This document shows, one piece after another, positions 1 through 12,247 of a DNA stretch of 64,000 bases. Origin of the DNA: Viola odorata (lineage: Eukaryota; Streptophyta; Magnoliopsida; Malpighiales; Violaceae); the NCBI GenBank assembly GCA_963691705.1, contig OY829539.1, positions 65,074,327-65,138,326 on the forward strand. The letters run 5' to 3'. The translations under genes and the position numbers were made by a program. The notes beneath the pieces are model-generated. The model saw nothing but the letters and a program-made list of their open reading frames with translations, made no database searches and was not told where the DNA came from. Numbering within the stretch: the first letter of the stretch is position 1; every line of letters begins with the position of its first letter.

Positions 1-1426
1 CATTGATCCAAAAGTTTATCCGAATAAATTTGCTGGATGGTTGTTAGAAACCATATATATATATATATATAATCAAGCAAATTGGAGATCGTAAAGAGAG
101 ATTCTTATCGGCTGCCGGTACAGAAGTGTTACCCAATTATGTGATGAGTCTTTTCAAGAGGCCGATGATGACTCTCACTCGGAATGATTTCCCGAAATTT
201 TGCTTTGTTTACTTGTTTTTTTATCAGTTTAAGTAATGTTTTCTATTGGTTTTGAGTCAGTTTTTCTTCATCGCAGGCAAGGTACTAATCCAGAAAATTG
301 TTCCTGTAGCATAAATGCCAATGCTTAGTGTGGTGTAGTCCCTAAAATTCCATGCATTTGTCACAAATAAGAAGAAATCGAACTTGAACAATTCTGATCG
401 AATAACCTTTAGCGTTTATCTTTTTTAGAAGTAACCAATAAAACCACATCTATAACAGAAGATGTGGACTTAAAACTTAAAACTTCGTTAATATGATCAG
501 TTCTATAATAGAAATTTAGGATACTTGATTTTTTAAATATTCTTCTTCTTTTTCGATAAATTGATGATTTATAAAATTAACAAAATATGCAAGATGTGCA
601 CCTAAAAGAAACCAAACTAAGATCGATCAACAAATCAAGCCTCCGAATTATTATTATTATAAAATATTGTAAAAAGTAACAATTAATGAATAGTATAATG
701 ACAAATTCACCTCATTTGATCTTCAAAGACAAAAAAAAAAATTCACCTCGTAAATGTAGAAATAAGTATCTTTATTAGTTAATTGTTAATAAAGATACTT
801 ATCTCATTCATCTTATTTATACTACTTTTTATAATATTTGTAAAATTTTAAAAATGAAATGGATAATTTCAATTATATTTTTTAACTTTTAACAAAACTA
901 CTCCTATATTCATTAATTAATTTACCATTTATAATTAAATGTTTATACATATAATTAAGATAATTAGGGATAACATGGTAAAAAACACTAGTCAATTTTC
1001 TAAAAAATATATATATATAACAACTATTTAGATTTTTTTATTGTGGGTAAATACGACCACTAAAAAACAGAGGGAGATTGGTAAATAATTATTTCTTGTA
1101 AATATCAAACTAGTAATTTTTTTTTTTTTTATAATAATCAAACTAATAACTTCTTTTGCTTCACCGTGCTCACTCACCACTCAGAAAGATCAAGTCACTT
1201 CTACGAAAACGACAAGAAATATGACCGTTGGAATAGAAACTTTTTGAATCATTATTTTAATATGAAAAGAAGCAACCGAATCGAATCCAATAGAAGGAAG
1301 AACCAGATGCGCTTAGGCTTATTATCAAGCCAAGCAAAAGGAGCAACAAAAAGGTTGCGTGGTGTGTTGTGTTGGTGGTGCTCGTGGATTGGTCGTACGC
1401 ATAAGCAAGAACAGATATTATTGAAG
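1..1426. other. AT-rich upstream spacer, no gene seen
   Basis: I see no coding exon here. It contains a short AT microsatellite near base 52-70 and a perfect 16-bp stem hairpin at 762-802 (arms 762-777 and 787-802). The last part, from about 1150, is the likely promoter and 5' UTR of the lipase-like gene. An in-frame upstream ATG at 1262 would add 55 residues of low-complexity basic sequence to that gene; I consider it untranslated leader. Confidence 0.5.
762..802. repeat. 16-bp perfect stem hairpin
   Basis: Bases 762-777 and 787-802 are exact reverse complements around a 9-base loop. It is probably the core of a small degenerate MITE, since AT-rich sequence on either side is also loosely inverted. 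No target-site duplication was recognised. Confidence 0.5.
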
Positions 1427-3295
1427 ATGGCAACAGATGGGAAGGGAGTGATGGAGACGGCGGCAAAGGCTATGGTAGTGGCGAGAGATGAAGCGCATCC
1501 ATACGCATTCCACGTATCAGGCCCTCGAAACCTCGCTTATCCTAATTGGAGGGATCTCATCAGTTCTAATTGGTTAGTGTACTGTAATTGCTATACTTTT
1601 GCATCTTACTTCGTTGGTGTTTGCTCGAAATTTACACCTCCCCTTTCCATTTCCTTGCTGGGTTACTCTACTAGGGTTTCGGGGGAGATTGTAGGTTTTG
1701 TTATAGAAAGAGCGGACCCTAGCTGGATTGCCAATTTGGACGGAAATAATGGATTCCTCTTAATGGGCTAGCTGTTGGTTCTTTTTGGAAATAGCTTAAT
1801 TGAGGGAATTATTGATGAATCTTGTTCTTACTAGAGTTTCCATAACAGGGTTCTATAACTTTTCCGTCAATTTGGTGACTTACCTATTTCCTCTTCCAGC
1901 TAATAATGGAAAATATCAATCTTCTGTGTTGTATGACACATGGGCATGTGGGGAGTTTTGTTGCAGTTTATATTTACTACACAGGATTGATATTTTTATG
2001 TGTTTGAATGGTGGTTGATTTAAATTGCTTTCTGTTCTGTCTTTTTCATGGGAAAATAAACCTTTCCCCTTTTCGACTCTATTTAAGTTGCTTCAATCTA
2101 TGTTGCATCTGAATCTTGTTGGAGCTATCATTATAAGAAATATAACTTCATGTTATCTGTCTACATAAAGATGGAGACATGTTTGTATAGATTTTCAGGT
2201 AACCTGCTGTTCCGACTTTTTGTTCTTGAAAATTGACCTCAACTTGCATGATTTGTGTGTCTATACAGGAAGAATGAGAACTACAAAAAGACAGTAATCG
2301 CCTGCTTCATCCAAGCAGTTTACTTGCTTGAACTTGATAAACAGGAGAACAGAACAGAAGCAAATGACCTTGCCTCAAAATGGTGGATAAGATTCAAATA
2401 CAAACTGTCCCAAACCTTGATAGATGAGCGAGATGGGTCCATATTTGGTGCGGTGTTAGAATGGGACCGATCTGCAGCACTTGCTGACATGATACTCATC
2501 AGACCCAGTGGTGCACCAAAGGCTGTTTTAGCACTTCGAGGGACATTGCTGAAAGGCCCAACAATGCGAAGGGATATTGAAGACGATCTTCGCTTTCTAA
2601 CTTGGGAGACCTTAAAGGGATCTGTCAGGTTCAAAGTAGCGCTGGAAGCATTAAAATCAGTGGCTGAAAGGTACGGAAGCAACAATGTATGCATTGCAGG
2701 TCATTCCTTGGGGGCTGGCTTTGCTCTACAAGTTGGGAAAGCATTAGCTAAAGAAGGGATATTTGTGGAGGCCCATTTGTTCAATCCACCTTCTGTTTCT
2801 CTAGCAATGAGCTTACGAAACATTGGAGAAAAGGCTGCATTTGCCTGGAGTAGATTCCGATCAATGCTTCCTTCAAGTGCTGAATCTGAGACCACAATAG
2901 AGGACGCAGGGGAGAAAAATTCTGCCGGAGGCTTGAGGAGTTGGGTGCCTCTTTTTGGTGATAAAACGCCTTTAGGATTCAAAAAATGGGCACCTAATTT
3001 GTATGTGAACAACAGTGACTATATCTGCTGTTATTACGCAGATCCTGATGGAACTGCAGATGAGAATGCTAATAAGGAGAACATGGCTCCAAAGAGGACT
3101 CAAGGTTCAGCTAAATTGTTTGTCCTGTCAAAGGGAAAGCAGAAGTTTCTTGAGGCTCATGGGTTAGAGCAGTGGTGGTCTGATGATGTACAACTTCAAT
3201 TGGCTCTACAAAACAGTAAGCTGATAAGCAGACAGCTAAAATCGTTGTACACGTTTCCAGGTTCACAACAGACAGGGAAGGCAACAATAACATGA
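1427..3295 (+). CDS. Alpha/beta-hydrolase, lipase class 3-like (At4g10955-type)
   Basis: Two exons, 1427-1572 and 2269-3295, joined through a split tryptophan codon (donor GTTAGT at 1573, acceptor CAG at 2266-2268); 390 residues. The protein resembles the plant family annotated as GDSL esterase/lipase At4g10955-like, although its motif is that of class 3 lipases: GHSLGAG at about residues 193-199 gives the nucleophilic serine (about 195). The motif ALRGTLL upstream matches the oxyanion region. No signal peptide or membrane segment is evident, so a cytosolic enzyme is likely; the substrate is unknown. The ATG at 1427 was chosen because it has a good context (AAG-ATG-GC) and the residues after it (HVSGPRNL) match the family N-terminus. 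Two in-frame ATGs upstream, 1262 and 1307, are considered leader sequence. Confidence 0.88.
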
Positions 3296-4081
3296 TGTTG
3301 TCGCTATATTTTGCTTGTTAAATAACTCATTTTCGATTCTTCTCGTATCGTACTATTCCAGTATTTGAAATTTGATACTGGAAGAAAGTGTGAAAAGAAA
3401 GTAAGTAAAAAGTGTTCATTGTTGCTCCTGGACTGGTTTTTTTCGCCGGTAAATAAATTGACAAAGTGTGTAGTTGGTGGTGCTCTTCAGTCTGCTGATA
3501 ATGGTAATTAATCTTGATACATAAACTTGATACAAACATGAATCTGAGTCTGCATCTGTACTTTATGCTACCAACATAGACTCTACAAGTTGTTATAATC
3601 AAATTATATATAAGGAATCGTCATTTTTATACGAGAACAACTTCCTGTAGCTAAAAAGTCGATATTACTGAACTACAAGCTCATTGGTAACAAGTTTCTG
3701 TAGTTTGATAAGTAAGAAGTTGCGTTATACGCATATGCATAGCGAACAAGATATGCAATTGCACCAAACAATCACATCATGCACAGATAAAATAGAACTG
3801 CATGGAATTGGCAAGTTAACATACACAGGAAAAGAAACAGCTAGTAAACATAATATTAACATTCGGAAACCGGATCTGTACATATATACAAACGATTAAT
3901 ATATATACATTGACATCCTAGCTAGCTATTTTCGACAGGATTGATCTATTAAACGAACGTTTGCATATACAAATCTCGGTAAAGACCAAGCTGATTCGCA
4001 TATACGAACGTTCGTCTCCTAGACAAACAAAAAGAGAGCATATATAGATATGTGTACACATATATACACCATATGACAAAA
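3296..4081. other. Spacer between convergent genes
   Basis: This stretch holds the two facing 3' ends of the lipase-like gene (+) and the VQ gene (-). I see no further coding sequence or repeat; several short open frames lack any family resemblance. Confidence 0.5.
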
Positions 4082-4600
4082 CTAGACAGAGAGCCCGGAT
4101 AACTCATAGTCATAAATGCTCACCTCTGGCTCATACCAGGGATGATCAGCATCAAGTATCGGAAGCGACTGGAGCATCAAGATTTGTTGGTATGATTGTT
4201 GGCTAATGAGCTCTTCTTCATGTGATAAGAATGGGTTCGAAAACTCGAACGAATCGTTCGAGGAATCCGATACCAAGGATGTCTCAAGGCTTGTCTCAGG
4301 CGCGGCGAGCTGATCAATATAATCCCATGGTAGATTCTCAAGTGTTTCCAAGTTATTATGAGGGGCAGGAGGAGGAGGTGGTGGTGGTGATGAGTTTGAT
4401 ATAATAGTTGCACTGTTGTTGTTGTTGTTGTTGCCAGTTAGGTCTTGAACAAGGTATTTGAAAGATGAGGTGTCAGTGATGTACACCTTTGGCCTCAACA
4501 GCTTTATCAAACTGTTCACTTGTTTGATCTTTTCTTTCTTAGATATTTTCAGCAACTTTTGTTGATGATTCTTGTTGTTAGCTGCTTTCCTCTCCACCAT
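4082..4600 (-). CDS. VQ motif-containing protein
   Basis: Single exon of 172 residues. Residues 47-56 read FKYLVQDLTG, an exact match to the plant VQ motif FxxxVQxLTG. VQ proteins are nuclear cofactors that bind group I and IIc WRKY transcription factors, and some are also MAP-kinase substrates. The N-terminus is lysine-rich (possible nuclear localisation). The motif is followed by a run of asparagines, a run of seven prolines and an acidic, serine-rich C-terminus. VQ genes are usually intronless, as here. I chose the ATG at 4600 (MVERKAANN); an in-frame ATG at 4684 would add 28 residues that are mostly lysine coded by poly-A runs, and looks like leader. Which VQ subgroup it belongs to is not clear. 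Confidence 0.88.
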   Translation of the reverse strand: MVERKAANNKNHQQKLLKISKKEKIKQVNSLIKLLRPKVYITDTSSFKYLVQDLTGNNNNNNSATIISNSSPPPPPPPAPHNNLETLENLPWDYIDQLAAPETSLETSLVSDSSNDSFEFSNPFLSHEEELISQQSYQQILMLQSLPILDADHPWYEPEVSIYDYELSGLSV

Positions 4601-4684
4601 TGTTGTTTTCTTTTTCTTCAATATATTGGTTTTTTTTTTTTTTTGGTTTCTTCCCTTGTTTAAGCGGAGGATACTATAAGGCAT

Positions 4685-7600
4685 AAATAGTGTTTGCAGG
4701 TAATTAAGACGAAATTATTGTGGCAATTTCAAATCATGTAATGTGAAATTGATTGATTGATTAGTTAATTAAGAAATTAACATTGCAATTGTTTTATTTT
4801 TATAAATAATATAGATTAGATTAACTCAAATCATTAAGTACAAAATCAAAACACCCCCTATCCAAATATTTTCTAAACCGCAAATCGAAATAAATTGACC
4901 CATGAGTCTGGACATTCATGCTCCTCTTAGGATATTAGGATGTACAAACGAGCAACTAGCAAAAGTAGACGTCAAATTAGCTACGTCCTCCAACATCAAA
5001 CTCGTATAATTAAATGAAAAATCCCCATTAATCAGAGCCAAAATATTTAACAAGCAATCTGACTCAACGATAATTTTATCACAACTCTATAGCGCTAGGG
5101 ATTGCAATTGTTTAATAATTAAAGATGTTGAAAATGATGTTTATTCTTCTATACAATACAATTTCTTAATCGGAACACATTCCTTGCAATGTGCACACCT
5201 CTTTGTTTATTTTGATTATTGACTTTACTCTCTCCCCTCCTCATGCAAAAAAACAAGATGTCCCATTCTACTATCTAGGAAGATGCTTGCATTTGTTTTT
5301 ACTAGGTCGATGAATTTTTTAAAAATATATTTTTAATTCAGAATAGAATAGGAAAATTACTAAGACCATCTACGGGTGTTAAATTTAACACTTCTCTCCT
5401 GCTACATCAGTTTAACACCCAACTAAATCATCAAAGAACACTCAATTTTCTTTGGTTATATATTTATTTTACAAGAAAAAAATAATGGCGGGTCCCACAG
5501 TCAGAAAAATTTGGATATCAAAATTTGATACCTTCTCTTTCCTTCTAGATTTTTAACACCTCAATAATATCCTGCTGCAGCTAATAATCTTTTAAATAAT
5601 ACCCTGCTGTGGATGGTGTAACACTATCAACTAGGTTTATCAAGTGTCATGTTATTCTATAATAACAACAGAAAATTAATTTCAGGGTAAAAAATAAATA
5701 AAAGTAATAAGTTAGACATTATTTAATTCTTGTTTAGGGCTGAATCCATCATCTTATATGACGACTAAATTAATCTAAAAAATTCTTCCGCAAATAAGAT
5801 TAAAATATATAAAAACAAAGATGTGACCGGGCACAAGGTGGAATTACATTGAGGGCACGGCAGTACAGCAAACTACACATCATTTTCTCGGCTCCCTCCA
5901 CGTAACATCCGAGTTGAGGCACGAAGTGAATGGAAAGTATAGTAGTTTACAAAGGGGAATAAGTATCAAAATAACATACAATAAATAATTCATTTGATTT
6001 GCATATGGTGAACTGGTTTCCATGCGCAATATTTCTTTTTCAAAGATAAATTAAAATGAACAAAGGTTCAAAACCCGACAATAATCGAACGAGATTAATC
6101 TTATTTTTTTATGAAAATGAGAGAATACTTAGGGTGTAAATATTATTGCTTGTGAAGGAACCGACTCAACTTGTTGATGGTTGTACTAATAAATTATACA
6201 ATTTTTTTTATTAACTAATGTGTCAAAATATAAGTAATATATATTAATTTCTTTGAGGACTCCATTACTTAATGCATAATAGCATGTAAATTTTAACACA
6301 TCAGTTAGTATAAAAAGTTTGTATAACTTATTATATAGGGATGTTGGAGATGCCACCAATAAAAAAACTTTTTATTGCATATGTAAAAATAAATGTTTTT
6401 GGCAATTGAAACATCTTTTAGTTTTTTATCACTTAAACATAAAAGTAAATTCACACGTCGTTTTCCTCTCCATTCCATTTCATTATTTTCCCTGTGGTTA
6501 AACTTCATTCTCTTTCCCTCACCAATTTAGTTTCCCATTCAGCATTAGAGAAAGATGTTATTAAGAACATAGAAGAATGTGTTGATGGTGAGACCAAGAA
6601 AAGTCTAAGAACAACAAAAAAGGTATTGAGAGACCTCAAAGAAATTATAGTAGAAGTTTGTAGATAATCAGATATGATTACAAGAATCTTATTTATGTAC
6701 AGTTGATAACCATAGAGAGCAAAAAAGGGGGGATCCACTCTCTCTTTAAGTTCATATGATGGAAGCTTCTTTGCGTGGGTTTGTATCTTCATATAAGCTT
6801 CATATCGTGAGTTGTAGTAATTTAAAGTCCAAATCTCGTAACCCTAACAAAATGTAAGTTACCACAAGTAACTAATGAGTCCCAAAATTAATTATACCAC
6901 TAGTAAAATAATTAGAAAATAATTTTATTACTTTTTACGGAGCTAATTAAATTAATGTTGCATTAGATAGGCTGAGAGCCAAAGTAGGCCGCGCAGATAC
7001 CGAGGAATGACAAATTAGCACCCTCTATTCGAAGAGCAAACACTTAATCTCGAACTTAAGACCCGAATAATTTTTTCCTTTTTTCTTTCTAAATTATCTA
7101 CGACTTCAAAACAAAGGCACATTGAATTATTGGAATAGCCAGATTTTGTGGGATACTATGGATAATTTGTAATTAAGAAACCTATGGACCATACTACTAC
7201 AATTACAAGAGATTCCGTAATCTTGAAATAAAAATTTCAGATGCATTTATGATTGAGTAGGTATCATTCATTCTCCTTCAAATAAAAGGAAGAAGAAAGA
7301 GCAGATTATGAGCACATGCATTGTGCATCTTCATCACCTCCTTTTTTCTATTTAATTTATATTTATTCCCTCAAAAAAGTCAACAAACTATGTTTTGGGC
7401 GGTTATGACTTGTGACTGAATTATTCGTTGACTTCCTTAAGAACTCAATCATCGGTTTGCCTTATGATTTTTGTTGCTGGAAAAAAAACACTTGTATAGT
7501 TCTTGGTGTTAGTTGCATAACGAATGCTTTATGCTTCATTAATTCTCTCTTTCTACTTATAATTACAAAAAAAAAATTCTAATATAATTTGATTCTTTCA

Positions 7601-8020
7601 GATTAGAGCTAAAATCGGGTTTAACACACTCCATCGACCACTCAATCACAACCTAATCATCGTTTTCGTAAAAGAATATTTAATTTAATTTGTAAATTAT
7701 TAATTTAATTTTTATATTAGTAAAAAAAATCCAATTAAACCCGGCCATAAATAATCCACGTTGTATATATTAATTAATGAAGTGCTATTATTCTTCCATT
7801 TATTCTTTATCCTTGAATCATTCTCAAAATATGCATAAAGAAAAAAACTTCTTGTATATTTGTTCTTTTTTTAGTAAAGTAATTCTGTAAATAAATCCAA
7901 TTCATTTAATCTTGGCACAATTAGTGTGACCGGACCGACCGACTTGACTAAACAATATGATTCCTTGAGTTTTACTTCTTGATTATTTATTTATTTAACA
8001 AACAAAAATCCCATACAAGC
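4685..8020. other. Long AT-rich spacer
   Basis: No gene is supported here. A possible MITE lies near 5360-5640: its ends, GACCATCTACGGGTGTTA and the roughly inverted TGTGGATGGTGTAACAC, recall PIF/hAT-type MITE ends, but I could not fix its borders. The rest is AT-rich sequence with no recognised feature; the last few hundred bases are presumably the P450 promoter. Confidence 0.45.
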
Positions 8021-8031
8021 TCTATATAAAG
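8021..8031 (+). promoter_or_regulatory. TATA box of the P450 gene
   Basis: TCTATATAAAG is a near-ideal plant TATA box. Transcription normally starts about 30 bases further on, around 8055-8060. This places the ATG at 8033 outside the transcript and favours the in-frame ATG at 8099 as the start. Confidence 0.65.
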
Positions 8032-8098
8032 AATGGGTTTGAGTCTGAACTTCCTCACTCACACCATACAATCCACAATCTACCAATCCAATTCCAAT

Positions 8099-10132
8099 AT
8101 GGACTCAAAAATACTTGACATTCTTCTAACTCATTTTTCTTCCCTTTGCTTAGCCGGAGCAGCATTGCTCATCTCCACCATTTTCTTCATCAAAACCAAG
8201 AAAATCATCCACAGTGAGATCAAACTCCCACTCCCACCCGGCGAAATGGGGCTTCCATGGATTGGAGAAACAATAGATTTCTACAAAGCGCAGCGAAACA
8301 ACCGATTGTTTGAGGAATTCGTGCAACCAAGAATGGCAACAAACGGCAAGATTTTCAAAACAAAGCTAATGGGAGCACCAACCATTGTTGTAAATGGCCC
8401 TGAAGCTAACCGCTTCTTTTTGTCCAATGAGTTCAAGTTGGTGGTAAGCTCTTGGCCTACCTCCTCAGTCACACTCATGGGCAAGAATTCCATTATGGAA
8501 AGGCAAGGTGACCAACACCGACATCTTCGCGGGCTAATATTCTCCAGCCTCGCCCACACAGGGCTGGAGAGATTAGTCCCGAAGTTGTGCGACTCAGTCC
8601 AACTCCACCTTCGCCAAAACTGGCATGGCCAACAAAGGATTAGCCTCTACCGTTCCACGAAACTACTCACATTCACCCAAGTGTTTGAGTGCTTATTGGG
8701 GATCAAAGTTGAGAGTGGGATGTTGGATACTTTTGAGAGGGTTTTGGAAGGGGTTTTCGCGGCCCCTATCTCGTTTCCGGGGACTAAATTTTACAGGGCG
8801 AAGAGAGCTAGGGGGGAAATTGAGAGGATGTTGGTTAAGGTGGTGAGGGAGAGGAGGCAAGAAATAGAAATGGGAAGAGAGGAGGAAGGGACCTTGCTTT
8901 CCAAGTTAGTAGAAGGGTTGATCCGAGGGGAGATTAGTGAAGTGGAGGTCATAGATAATATGATTTTGTTGGTTTTCGCAGCACATGATACAACTTCTTT
9001 TGCCATTACCATGACCTTCAAAGTAATGGCTCAACATCCAGACACCTACGCTCTGGTCCTTCAAGGTAGATGCACAAAATTCGTATTAATTCTTACAACT
9101 TTTTCATTCATTCTTTTCTAGCATTAACCTAAATTCTCCTATACGAATGAGATGCGTTTTTATCACCGAGTCATTGTAACTTTTGTTGGGTTATTTCTAT
9201 TTATATCCATCAATTAGGATTAAATCTACTTACTACTATTAATGAAGTATAGTATATTTTTAGGTCAATGTGCTTAACATAGCCAGAGAGAGGATTTCTT
9301 GTAAATTAATTTAATCATGTGTTATTGTTAATATTGTAATGATTTAATTTGTGTAAAAAAAATCTTTGCATGCAGAACATGCTGAGATCATGAAGCAGAA
9401 AAAGGGTGGCGATCAGAATCTAACATTGGAAGACATAAACAAGATGAGATACACATGGAACGTAGCACGTGAGGCCATGAGACTCTTCCCTCCCATCTTT
9501 GGTTCATTCCGAAAAGCGATTAAGGATATTCAATATCAAGGATTCTCTATTCCAAAAGGATGGAAGGTAATATATATATAATATACGCATCCATCATCCA
9601 TCATCCATCCACCTCTTTCAATTACGACCGATAGATAATTGGCAATTGCTTTAATACTCTCATCCCTTAAGTAAAGTCATGAGTTCGATTCTTGTATATG
9701 AAAAAATTACCTAATGGGAGCATTCTGTCAAACCAATGTGCAAATAAAATTAGTCATGAGCCAGTGGATTTGATTGATGAATAATGAATAATTTGTATGA
9801 TTTGTATGATTTTGGTGTAGGTGCTATGGACAACATACGGGACTCACTATGATGAAGAGTATTTCAAAGATGCTACAAGTTTCAATCCAAGTAGATTTGA
9901 GGAGGCAATACCGCAATATGCATACCTTCCATTTGGAGGAGGGCCTAGGCTTTGTGCAGGGAACCAGCTGGCCAAGCTCAACATCCTCATCTTCATTCAC
10001 CATGCCATCACTCTCTATGATTGGTCATTGGTCTACCCAGATGAGCAAATCACCATGGATCCCCTCCCTTATCCATCTCATGGAATGCCCATCAATCTTT
10101 CACCTAGGCTTTTTGTAGACGATCAACAATGA
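8099..10132 (+). CDS. Cytochrome P450, CYP85 clan, CYP716/CYP718-like
   Basis: Three exons: 8099-9065, 9376-9566 and 9821-10132, with GT-AG introns; 489 residues, a normal length. An N-terminal membrane anchor (about residues 12-32) is followed by the proline hinge LPLPPG (43-48). The I-helix motif AAHDTT (294-299), the ExxR motif EAMR (355-358), a FNPSRF segment (PERF region) and the heme-binding loop [10 protein letters not shown] with cysteine about 431 are all present, so it should be a working ER-bound monooxygenase. Overall sequence resembles CYP716/CYP718 members (often named 716B1-like), which oxidise triterpenoids or other terpenoids; the substrate cannot be told from sequence. The start at 8099 is preferred over 8033 because of the TATA position. 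The subfamily is uncertain. Confidence 0.87.
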
Positions 10133-12247
10133 TTTAATTCCAAATCTAGTTAATTTTACACATACAATATCGATATATAGAAGTTCTTGCTAATCAAATT
10201 AATTCATCATGTCACAATCTAAGTTCTTAGGTCATTCTCTAATTATTAACCTAACTGGAGTTATGGATTGTTGGTTCAATACTTATCTACATGCTACTCC
10301 TCAATGAAATGACCCGTCGAACACAAAATTAATCCAGACTCACTGACATCAATCTATAGGTAATTCTACACATTCTCACGATGTGGATGTCGATCATATA
10401 TGGAAAGTTATTGCTAATCAAATGTCACAATCTAACTTCTTTAAGTGATTCTTTCACTATTCATCTTCAAACTTTAACAGTAATTACCTGCTGAAAGTTA
10501 ATGTGCTGCCGGTTCGATAAGTGTGTATCTACCGACTGCGAGCATTTATATATCAGTAAATAGACTCTTAGCGAACAAAATTGATCCTAGTTCCTGCAGC
10601 TTAGGGAAACATATGCGGTTTAGCATTAAAAAAAGAATCTTAAAATCTAATCTTGGGACAAGGAGCTGCCCATCCACCATATGGGTGGGTAGCATATCCT
10701 AGAATGTAATGCTCAAGATTTATAAATGAAACTACCCATGTTTATCACCAAAGTGGGCCAACTGCCTAAGATCATTCACATATACTCCACCAGTTGCACA
10801 AAGAAGTGGCACAAAACTCAAAGAAACAGCAAAGCTGACAAACATGCAGAAATAAAACAAATCCAAATTCGCAGAAGCTGTAATAGTAAAAACAAATTAG
10901 GCTTCTAATAATACAGATGATCATTAAAAAAAGGATTAGGATCCTAATAACAAAGATTACTATTTGTCTACTTGGCTCAAGAACTTGTTTCAGTAGACGA
11001 CTTCCCTATTTAAGATTAGTCAGACAAGAGAACAACGATATCATATCAGCAAAGACGACTTCCCTACTTAAGATTAGTCACACAAGAGAACAACCATATC
11101 ATATCAGCAATGGATTCAGATGGTCTACATAGCATATGCGTATAGGCACCAACCACATTTTAATGATCATTCCACAAACTTTTGATCTCTCCAACTTGTA
11201 GGGCTTTCTTGATCATATCTTTTCTTTGCCGTGTAGGGCAAAGTTTAGATTTTGATCTGATTTCAGTACAATAGATACATTATAACGTTGACCTTTTTCA
11301 TTCTTTTTCCGCAGTGGTTGTGGAAATTACAAAAGTGGGGGCGAAAATGATGCGGAAATGTAACTCAAATTCAAATAAAATAATGGCCTTTTACAAGGTA
11401 GAGATCTGCAGAGAGAACTATTATGCTTTAGAAGAAAATTGCATAGTTTATGATAAATAAAATGTTTACCATGAGTTGTTTCTTGGCAAGAAAATCATAA
11501 TCGCTAGAAATGCAAAAACAAATATAGGGTTTCAAGAAATATTAGAAAATAAATGTGGTCACATATCAAAACCAATTTCTCCCTCAAATTCTCATTTGAG
11601 ATGCAGGAAAAGAAAAGGTTTCTTGAAATCCAAGGTTTTGGTTCAGTTTTAAGTTTTAACAAGGATTATTGCAGCTTGTGCTGGCTCTTGATCGATAAAA
11701 CCAGGCTCAAGATCAGGTTAATGCACACTCCCACAAACCACCTTCTTTTTCTTTTCTTTAGAACAATAATGGCCAATTTACATGAGAGCACTAATCTAAA
11801 TTCTTTACAGTCTGATACTCTGATAGGGGAAGCATGTGTTTTTCAACAGAAGTCAACTTTTTATAACAAATATTAATGACAAAAACATCAACATAGCTTA
11901 GGACCTAGATTATTCCTATAGAACTTGCATCACTCTTAGCTATTTCTGAAACACGTCATTGTGAAGACTGAATTATGCATATCCTAGATTATTCCTTTAG
12001 GATTAGCTCTTTCTAATGAAAAAAATACCAACTAGGTTGACCTTGGGCTTCCAATTGATGTCAGTGAAAATTGTCAGTCTAACCACAAAAAGAATGCATC
12101 CTTCCTTTGGATATTTACCTTGGTTTATGCTTGATGCTAGAAAACTATATTGAAATTAAATAACACAAACTACAATTGGCACAAAAAGGAAATGAATAGC
12201 CAAAAATCGTGAGTACCTATTAGTCTAATTGCACATATCAACATTTT
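10133..12247. other. Spacer with a 58-bp tandem duplication
   Basis: This is the region downstream of the P450 (+) and the phosphatase (-), whose 3' ends face each other. Apart from the tandem repeat at 10995-11110, I see no gene or recognisable transposon. Confidence 0.45.
10995..11110. repeat. 58-bp tandem repeat, two copies
   Basis: The unit beginning AGACGACTTCCCTA occurs at 10995 and again at 11053, with only a few substitutions between copies. It is a simple local duplication. Confidence 0.8.

Noticed and set aside
1262..1426. In-frame upstream ATGs (1262 and 1307) as the start of the lipase-like protein
   Set aside because: They would add up to 55 arginine- and cysteine-rich residues unlike the family, whereas the ATG at 1427 has a better context and matches the expected N-terminus.
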